Positions 56,701-64,000 of a stretch of 64,000 nt of DNA are shown piece by piece. Both the position numbers and the translations under genes were made by a program. Every line of letters starts with the position of its first letter. Within the stretch, counting starts at the first letter, position 1. The notes under the pieces were generated by a model that ran no database searches, had not been told where the DNA came from, and saw nothing but the letters and a program-made list of their open reading frames with translations. The stretch is taken from assembly GCA_039704465.1 (NCBI GenBank), contig JASFAU010000005.1, forward strand, positions 930,001-994,000, read 5' to 3'. Source of the stretch: Plasmodiophora brassicae (lineage: Eukaryota; Endomyxa; Phytomyxea; Plasmodiophorida; Plasmodiophoridae).

Positions 56701-59343
56701 GGACGCAGCGGCCTCAGCGTCCAGCTGTTTGCGAAGGGACTCGCACAGCGCCTGAAGACGTCGGATCTCGTCCGCGGTCTGAAACCGAACGGTTTAACGT
56801 AGTGGATGGTACGTGCCAGGAACCCGACCTCGGTATCGTCAACGGGAACGCAGGAGTCGTCCGCCGTCGGCTTGGACAGCTTGGCAAGTCGAAGCTCGAA
56901 CGTGACTCGTTGCATGTTGGCGCCGAGCTCAGCGATTGCGCTGCGAGTACCCCGAATCAGGAGGTCAACCACCTAATAGGGACGCGAGCGTACCGAGCGT
57001 GCTCCATTTCGGACGCAGCCAGACGTTTCTGAAGGGCATCTCGCGACAGCCTCAGGGCGCGAAGCTTCCCATCAGCGATATCGACTGCAACATGGACTCT
57101 GTCAATCATTTGTAGGACGCCCAGGTCCGCCTCCTCGGCGCTGTTGCAGGTGCGATTGAACAAGGCGGCAATGGACTGTCGGATCACAGAGAGGCTTGGT
57201 CGCTCTGTCAATTCCATGCCCTGGTCCTGCTCTGCCTGGAGGTGCCGCTCGTGGTCTAGAACGGAGCACTGCGCCTTGCTATGTATTTCCTGCAGGCGGT
57301 CTAGCGCTGCCTGTCCCGGGCGTCACACGATGCCATCCGGGGAAATGCACGACGGGCAAACGTACCTGAATCCGTTCAGTCTCTGCCCTCGAACGTTGCA
57401 GGTCGAGTTCAAGCCGGTCGACATTGCGTTCGCTCGCGCGTTCACTCGCTCTTGCTGCCTCCTCTTTGGACTTCTCGACGGCCCCTTCCATCGCAGACAC
57501 ACTTCGGTGGGCGTCGTCGAGTTTACTGAACGCACAATCGTTACGACTCGCATGTGACGGTCTAGGCGTTGCTTACTCAGAGAGGGCCGATGTCTCCGCC
57601 TTCAGCTCCTCATTGGCCTCCTCCAACTGCCGAATCCGGTCCTTCAGCCGATTGCATTCCTTTTCACAGCGCTTCAACAGCGCATTGCTGTCCGCCGTGC
57701 CCGCGATTTGCTCCTTCTGGTGGGAGATCTGGACGCAACGCTGGAATGAGGGGACGCGTTCTCAAATCACACACATGATGAGCGCTAACGGTGGCCTTCA
57801 GCTTGGTGACCTCGGCCTGGTGTCGCCTGGCAATCTCCGCGGCCTCCTTTCGGTGCCTCTCAATTTGCTCAATCAGCGCCTTTGGATCACCGTTCGCTTT
57901 CAGCTCCCGTAGCGATTGCTTGGCGGTCTTCAGGCGATCGGCCAGCCCCGCCTGTTGGCAACCACCTAAGCGCAACGCATTCGAATTCGCCGACGGCTCA
58001 CGATACGTTCTCTATCTGAAGCTGGTCCATGGCCTGATCGTTGTTATCCAGGGACTTGGTCTGCTCCTAATTCGTCTACTCGTCAGCAACGAACCAACGT
58101 GGTGATCCCGTCGTGCATACCCTGAGCTGTGCCTGCAACCGGTCGACTTGCTCTGCATATTTCGCCTCCTTCAGCACGATCTCGGCCTGGGCATCGGCCA
58201 GTTTGGTTCGCAGCGTTTCCGATTCCGATGACATTGCCTGCACACACGTTTCGCCCGTTAGCACCTCTATTGGAAGGTAAGAATTCGACGCGCATGACCT
58301 CAAGCGATTTCTGCAACTCCACGATGGCGCTGGCCTTAACGAGGCAGTCGTCGGCCGTATGCCGAACCTTGTCTTCCAGATCCCGTATTTGGGTGTCCTT
58401 CGCACGCAAGATCTGAAGCACCTTCGCGTTCTTCTGCTCATTGTCGTCTCGCTCACGTTCCATCATCAGGTCGACCATGGCGGCAACCTCGGGCATGTCA
58501 GACGCCATCATGCTGGTGATGTCGTCAAACGATTTCGCCTTGCGACCAAGGTAGTCGCATTGCTGTCGTAGAACGTCCAGCTTGCACGTCAACTCGGTGT
58601 TGGCCGCTGAAAGTCCAGCGAGCTCGGCGTCACGTGCCTGCATCTGATGGGGCAGGCCATTCGTGGTAGGTGGTGATGCGGTCTCGTCGCGTTTAGCAGG
58701 AGCGGAGGGGAGACTAGGGGGCGCTGCTCGACGAGTATCGGCGTCTGGAGATGCAGGGCTACGCTGGGGAGGATCTGCGACCGGTTTCCCTGCCCGATTT
58801 ATCGGCAGTACTGCTGCGGATGCACCCCCGTTCAACTTGAGATCAGGTACAGGGAGGGCACCCCAGACGGAGAACAGCGCGAAGAACTTCTGTTTGAAGT
58901 ACGACGACTTGATGTGGAATATCTGAACAGAGGCGGTTAGCCGACGGCCCGGGCGTCGTGCATGACGGATACATCGCGGTGCGTATGGGATTCGTCCTGG
59001 GAATGACGTCCCCGGGGCCTGGGGATCGGCTTCTTCAGCTGCAGGCGAATTTCCACGAGGGCCTGCTCGCCCGCCGCTAGACGAAGCCTGTCGGGGTGCA
59101 CTGAGAAGCGGTCCGCGTTCCCAGGGGTAACCTCGAGGTCGACCGCACAGGTCAGCGGATTCGAAATGCGGATACACTGTGAATACACCTGCTCTCCCGG
59201 CAATGAGCACGCTTCCGCACACGATGGAGCGCGGCGCTGCTTACATGGTTGAGGCGAATCGCGCTGCCAAAGATGACCTCCTCCGGGTCCAGCCGCAGCA
59301 TGTGGTTGTGGGCAGGACCCGGACCGGCTGACCCCTGTACCAT
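50777..59343 (-). CDS. Very large coiled-coil protein with N-terminal MSP/ASH-like domain
   Basis: Start at 59343 (MVQGSAG) or 59304 (MLRLDP). Exons 1-3 are read as ..-59245, 59188-58973 and 58922 onward. They encode an immunoglobulin-like MSP/ASH domain: LRLDPEEVIFGS, IRISNPLTCAVDLEVTPGNADRFSVHPDRLRLAAGEQALVEIRL, ending HIKSSYFKQKFFALF. From about 58.7 kb to 50.8 kb the minus strand is a chain of coiled-coil exons (e.g. LKLDVLRQQCDYLGRKAK, VFRLQRDVQQRQ, EVIRVLREEVRDQRERYGSQLDRLRKR, KLKARLAQRQSE) separated by short GT-AG introns. If one gene, the protein is around 2,000-2,500 residues. A split into two genes somewhere cannot be excluded; only the first exon borders were checked base by base. 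A cytoskeletal, centrosomal or axonemal scaffold is inferred. Confidence 0.65.
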
Positions 59344-59484
59344 GTAGGGCCAAGTCAGGCGGGCGGCGGCATCGATGGGGCAACGGGAGACGATCGTGAT
59401 CAACAGGAGCCGCGCGGTGCCTCTGTGAAGGGCTGCGTCGTCGTCCACCCTGGGCGAACCGTTCTGCAGTACGTACACACCAGC

Positions 59485-60679
59485 ATGGCTGCTGTTCGAT
59501 ACGTTGGCGCCCTCGTCGACGGCCGCATGCACGGCCGGGGCAGGATCATCCTGACCGACGACGGGTCCGTCGTGTTCGACGGCACGTTTCGTCATGGCGC
59601 CCGGGATGGATCTGGGACGTTGGCGTTACCGAACAAGGTGACAGTGGCGGCGCCGACCGTTGCCCGGGTCACGCTCACGTGCAACAACAACCACAGATAA
59701 CGGTGACGTCGCAGTGGGCGGATGACGCCCTGGCCGGCGAGGCTGTCATCAACGTCGACGGGAAGGAGACGTACCGAGGCGCCATGTGCAACGGGAGGCG
59801 AGACGGCCACGGGCGTAACGAGTACGAAGGGGTCGGCGTGTATGTTGGGGCGTTCCGCAACGACAAGGCAGTGTCCCCATGGACCGGTGGCGGTATGGCA
59901 CCCTGACTGTGTTCCCAGAGGCACGGGCGAGGCGTCATGACGTTCCACTGCGATCGGGGCGAGTACGACGGCGAGTGGTCGCTGGACGAGATCACGGGCA
60001 AGGGCAAGGCGACGTTCAAACCGCAAGGGATCGTCGCCCAGGGCGAATGGCAACGTGGGATGCTGCACGGCCGCGGCTGCATACAGTTTGCCAACGACGA
60101 CAGATACGAAGGCGAATTCTGCAACGGGATGCGATCCGGTCAGGGCGTGCTTACGATGGCGAACGGCGACGCCTACGCTGGGCAATGGGACAGCGACCTA
60201 CCCAACGGGGAAGGCCGGTTCACGTCCTCGAACGGAGATATCTTCACTGGCCGCGTAAGACGGCCATGCTGTACTTTACTGACATTGGGACTGTGCTGAG
60301 AATAGGATGACCTCAGTTCGTTTGTGGCCGCCGGCAGGGTCAGGGACAATTGCGAATAGCGTCAACGGGAGAGACGCTAACGGGTGAATGGGTCGACGAC
60401 ATGCTGACCGGGCCGGGGAAATCGGTCAGGGACGACGGCACCGTCTACGAAGGCGATTTCCTAGATGGCGTCCGCCATGGGTTCGGGACACTGACGCCAG
60501 GCGGGGACAGCGCTGGCAGGTACGAAGGCGCCTGGGTGGCGGGACGCCGCCACGGTCGTGGCCGAATCGAACTGCCGGACGGGTCTACTGTTGTCGGCCA
60601 GTTCGACCAGGGCGCCCTCGTCCGTGTCCTCGAATACACGTTCGCACGGGATAGCCCATGGGCCGACCCGTCAACATAG
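59485..60679 (+). CDS. MORN-repeat protein
   Basis: Exons 59485-59637, 59697-59870, 59919-60254 and 60338-60679 sum to 335 codons. About twelve MORN units with the 'Y.G.....G.G' pattern: YVGALVDGRMHGRGRI, FDGTFRHGARDGSGTL, YRGAMCNGRRDGHGR, GEYDGEWSLDEITGKGK, YEGEFCNGMRSGQGVL, YAGQWDSDLPNGEGRF, YEGDFLDGVRHGFGTL, YEGAWVAGRRHGRGRI. Three introns fall between repeats. MORN proteins often link membranes to cytoskeleton or axoneme (family knowledge). It is divergent from the giant MSP/ASH coiled-coil gene, with only about 140 bases between start codons, so both may share a promoter. Confidence 0.9.
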
Positions 60680-60901
60680 CTCTAAACATGTGTCAGCCGC
60701 GTCATCAGCAGCTGTTATCCGTTCCGGATGACAGGAGGTTCGGACGCGTGAGGTACCTGCAGTCATCAAACTGCGCGACTGTGGGCAGGTCTATTTTCAG
60801 GGCCCCCATTTAGGCTCGCACTTGCCACCACTTCACTGCAGGGGCCCGACTGAGGGCCGATCCCCGGTTGCTGCCCGAGAAGCACGTGCGATTGCAGGCC
60901 G

Positions 60902-62528
60902 ATGCGTTTGGGCTTCGGCAGCGTCATCGTCGTCCTAGGTGTTGTGGCTGTCAGCGCGGTCGATACCCAGCGCGGCGTTGTCCAGGCGTGTGACAACAAC
61001 GAGGACGACGACGGTGATGATGCCGCTGGGTCCCCAGTGACACTGCTGGGCAGCTCACTCGAATACGGCCATACGTTGAGTACGGCAGAGGATGAGTGTC
61101 CCTCAACCGCAGGCCTTGACGATGGGTTCTCACTATCGGGCGACGCCGAAGGTGGACCCGGGACAGACGACTTCAGTCCCGGAAGTGACGACGACGCAAC
61201 ACTGCCCGATTCGGATGACCATGTTCCTATGTACTCAGCCGAGTCCAGCTGGCATGGTCGTTCCATGGCTGAATGGTTCAGGGACACGTCCCCAGATCCG
61301 CCCCCGAACCTTCCAAGGTCGCCCTCTGACAGGCATGATGCCCTCCCAATGCAGAAGGGGTCTTTCGCCCACAACAACGGAGTGGACGTCAACGACGACT
61401 GGATCGGCATGGTACAACCGCGTCCCGAGCGCTGGTCACTGCTGTCGTCCGGTCTGGCTGCCGGTAGCCATCTTGTAGCACCCATGGCAGCGCCGCCAAT
61501 CGAGGGCGATCCACCTCCTGCGTCACCTCGAACGTCATTGGAACATAGCGCAACCGATTCGGCGCTCCTTGATGGCTCGTCATCCAGCAAAGACGCCGTT
61601 ATGAACCCTGACGAGCGCACACCGGCCTGTGACATCATCCGCGTTCGTACGCCGCCACCCCGGCTTCGATCGGATTTGACTTCTGACCTGACGCCAACCC
61701 GCCCAAAGCGCTCCTATGCCCGTTCCAGATATGTATACAATGGAGGCAGCAGACGGAGCAATTCGGGGGAACGTCTTCCTTCCGTTCGGTCCTGTCGCGT
61801 CCTGGAGCTGCCAGATCCACCGTCTTCCAAGAGCGCACCGGTGAACCCGACTATGCCTGACCTGGAGCTCCTTCCGCCCATGCGACTAGGTGACCTGAAG
61901 TTGATCTGCAATTTATCGACATCGGATCTGACAACAGGCAGGTGTTGCAGATGACGATCCGCAATCCAGTCATCCCGAAGAACAATCGCAGCCACAGCTG
62001 TCGAGTGCCCCTGAGATTGACGAATCGCCGTTGGATGAGGACGGGCCGCGTGGGTCTTCTGAGGCGACCCGCTCTGCAGGACAATCATCGGCCTCGCCAT
62101 ACGACCGCGTATCGCCACCTACACCACGATCGGGCAGAGTGCGTTTGTCGAGCGCTGCTGCTCTTGTAGTGTTTCCTGCTCTTGTGTGCTCGTATCTGAT
62201 CATGGTGACGAAAGACTCGGCGCCAGGCAGGGTCGGGCAGCTTTGGCCGGCCGCCCCGGTTGTTCTGCCCGTTGCCTATCTCGCAGGTAGGCGTATCGGC
62301 AGGACACTGCACCGGAACAGGGTGCCCCCCATGCCGCTTGGCAATGCCATCAGATGGCGGCACACGTTCCCCGGGTCAACGACCGCGGGGGCCATGGAGT
62401 ACTCACTTGCCTCCGTTATGTTCATGATAATCACCGCTTCCATGCACCTTCTGGCGACGTGGTTGACATCGTTCCCAAGGCTCTCCGGTGTCCCGTTCTA
62501 TCCTGATCGCGTTGCGTTTGTCGACTGA
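60902..62528 (+). CDS. Signal-peptide, acidic Ser/Pro-rich protein with C-terminal TM helices
   Basis: Exons 60902-61889 and 61942-62528 sum to 525 codons. A signal peptide (MRLGFGSVIVVLGVVAVSAV) precedes about 330 disordered residues rich in Asp, Ser and Pro (e.g. NNEDDDGDDAAGS). A basic patch follows (RPKRSYARSRYVYNGGSRR), then more acidic sequence, then hydrophobic helices (SSAAALVVFPALVCSYLIMV; LWPAAPVVLPVAYLAG; SLASVMFMIITASMHLLATWL). Not recognised. The organisation is repeated in the next gene, suggesting a local duplicate pair. Confidence 0.65.
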
Positions 62529-62857
62529 TTTTCTGTGTACGTATACGATAAACTATTTGTATTTGTTTGTAAACTGGTGCAATTGCATCAGTAAAATGCA
62601 ACAGTGCCCTAATAATCTGCAGCAGGGTTACACATGATTGTTCCATCCAGCGCACACTGGATGCTTGGGCAATGCGCGCGCGTCTAGTACGAGCCACTCC
62701 TCCACCCAGCCCCGCCGTGGTATCCGATCCGGCAGACGCACTTGAGGATTCCCCACCCGATTGCGCGACTGGGGCGGGCCCTATTTCTGGTGGTATACCC
62801 AGGAAATTCTCATGTTCGCTCCGAACGTGGGCCCAGTCCTGTGTGGCGCCTGGCCCA

Positions 62858-64000
62858 ATGCACCGTCACGTTGGCCTCTGTGTACACGTCCTTGTCATAG
62901 TCGCTTCGGCCGGAGTAGACGACGACCGTACGGCCAACGAGTTCGCGCTGTGCAACCAGCGCTACGATACCGAACGTGATGGTAATGTCTCCGATTCAAA
63001 GCAGCAGTCGATTGCGATCGACAGTCCGCTAGACGCAGACGCTCCTGACGACGCATCGACCGTTTGCACATCAGAGGATGCACATTTAGATCTGGACCAC
63101 GGGTATTGGACCCCGGTGGACGAACCTGGGACTGTCACTGACTATGACGACGAAGACCCTTCCGATGACGATTTATCGTCGTCTGCGTCAGACGACGATA
63201 ACGACGTCGCCGGCGATTCCAGCTTATGCCAGTCACAACCCCAGACGCAATCCGAAATGCCGAAGCTGGGCAGAAACGTGTTTGGAACGTCTAGGGCAAC
63301 GGGACCAAGCCCTGACTCAGGCCCTTCGTTGCAATCTTGGCGTCGAGGTGGTGCGTACCCCACGCCACAACCTGATCGTTGCCAGAGGACGACAACCCCA
63401 GTTGATCAGGCATCTGACCGCGGCATCGGGACGTTCCTACCAAGTCCTGTGCCAAGCCCTTCCAGAACGCTTTTTCATCAACGTCGTCCTCGCCTACAGA
63501 CACATGCTGGATTCCTCCTGTCGCCGACGCCGTCGACAAGTACCGGGAAGTCGGTGGCTCTAGGCGCCAGCAGCGGCGAGATTACAGGAAGCTGGGTACC
63601 ACACGAAAGCCTGTTTGAGTCGACCGTGACAACCAGTCGATCTGAGGAGCAGAACCCCTTTCTAATTACTGTCCCCGCACCGAAGCACGAATACGCTCAG
63701 GTGCCTACCCCGCTCACGATTTCTCGTCAAGATGTTTCCTCCCCGCGCGATGGTTGCATCCCTGGATTCGTCGTTCCTGCTGACGTCACACCGCGGGCCA
63801 ATAGCGGCGCCAAGATCATGGTCCCTCGATTTAACGCAGGAGACGAAACGAACGTGACTGTGTCACAGTCTATTGAGCAAGCCGGCAAGAATGTACTCGG
63901 TACAGAGTTGCGCTCGAAGACCGCCGGACGTCCTCCTGCGCTCGATCAGTCCTTGCTCGCTACAGGTGACGACATGTTTTGATCTTGAAGCAGCACATGT
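62858..64000 (+). CDS. Second signal-peptide, acidic Ser/Pro-rich protein (3' end outside window)
   Basis: Starts MHRHVGLCVHVLVIVASAGV, a signal peptide like that of the upstream gene, followed by acidic low-complexity sequence (TDYDDEDPSDDDLSSSASDDDNDV) and long Ser/Thr/Pro-rich segments. The open frame closes at 63982. A good donor (CAG/GTGACG) just before the stop suggests splicing into an exon beyond the window, as in the upstream copy, where the TM helices lie in exon 2. Function unknown. Confidence 0.55.

Overview
The window is nuclear DNA of a eukaryote with moderately high GC and a compact layout. Nearly every gene is either intronless or split by very short GT-AG introns. More than sixty introns could be read by eye, mostly 48-67 bases long, with a CTAAC/CTGAC-like branch signal about 15-25 bases before the acceptor. 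Gene content points to a unicellular or simple opisthokont-like organism, for example a zoosporic or other early-branching fungal relative: Rb pocket protein, ERCC1, RBM42, ORMDL, seipin, CCZ1, syntaxin-16/Tlg2, a yeast-like ProRS with an N-terminal editing domain, and sphingolipid Δ4-desaturase. The exact lineage cannot be fixed from the sequence. I saw no rRNA or snRNA gene, no tRNA gene I would defend, no CRISPR array and no clear transposon.

Layout. 0-7.3 kb: Nop4/RBM28-type ribosome-biogenesis factor (-, cut by the window edge), intronless F-box/ankyrin-like protein (+), UBA-like/RGG/poly-Q protein (-), seipin (-). 7.8-15.3 kb: Rb-family pocket protein (+), two duplicated C2H2 zinc-finger genes (-), syntaxin-16/Tlg2 SNARE (+), four-finger C2H2 protein (+). 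15.5-19.8 kb: G-patch protein (-), glycine-rich hydrophobic protein (+), coiled-coil protein (-), TGS1 cap hypermethylase (+). 19.9-23.3 kb: tandem array of a four-TM family with three intact copies and two decayed ones; a fourth intact copy lies at 31.5 kb. 23.5-33.7 kb: beta-carbonic anhydrase (+), ProRS (-), hypothetical (+), CCZ1 (+), ORMDL (+), four-TM copy (-), seven-TM protein (+). 33.8-44.7 kb: FHA/SANT-like nuclear protein (-), tandem-PH protein (+), ERCC1 (-), RBM42 (-), membrane-anchored EF-hand inorganic pyrophosphatase (-), GlcNAc-6-phosphate deacetylase (+), two small membrane proteins (+), HPRT (-). 44.7-50.4 kb: gene-poor stretch, unknown two-exon gene with a minisatellite upstream (-), sphingolipid Δ4-desaturase (+), SAP-domain protein (-), small membrane protein (-). 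50.8-64 kb: very large coiled-coil protein with an N-terminal MSP/ASH-like domain (-), divergent from a MORN-repeat protein (+), then two neighbouring genes for signal-peptide-bearing acidic Ser/Pro-rich proteins (+), the last running off the window.

The genes are mostly unrelated housekeeping functions. Some themes recur: sphingolipid and lipid-droplet metabolism (ORMDL, Δ4-desaturase, seipin), endomembrane traffic (CCZ1, syntaxin-16), and RNA biology (Nop4, TGS1, RBM42, G-patch). The most unusual items are the single-polypeptide fusion of a membrane anchor, coiled coil, EF-hand pair and soluble pyrophosphatase; the decaying four-TM array; and the giant MSP/ASH coiled-coil protein next to a MORN protein.
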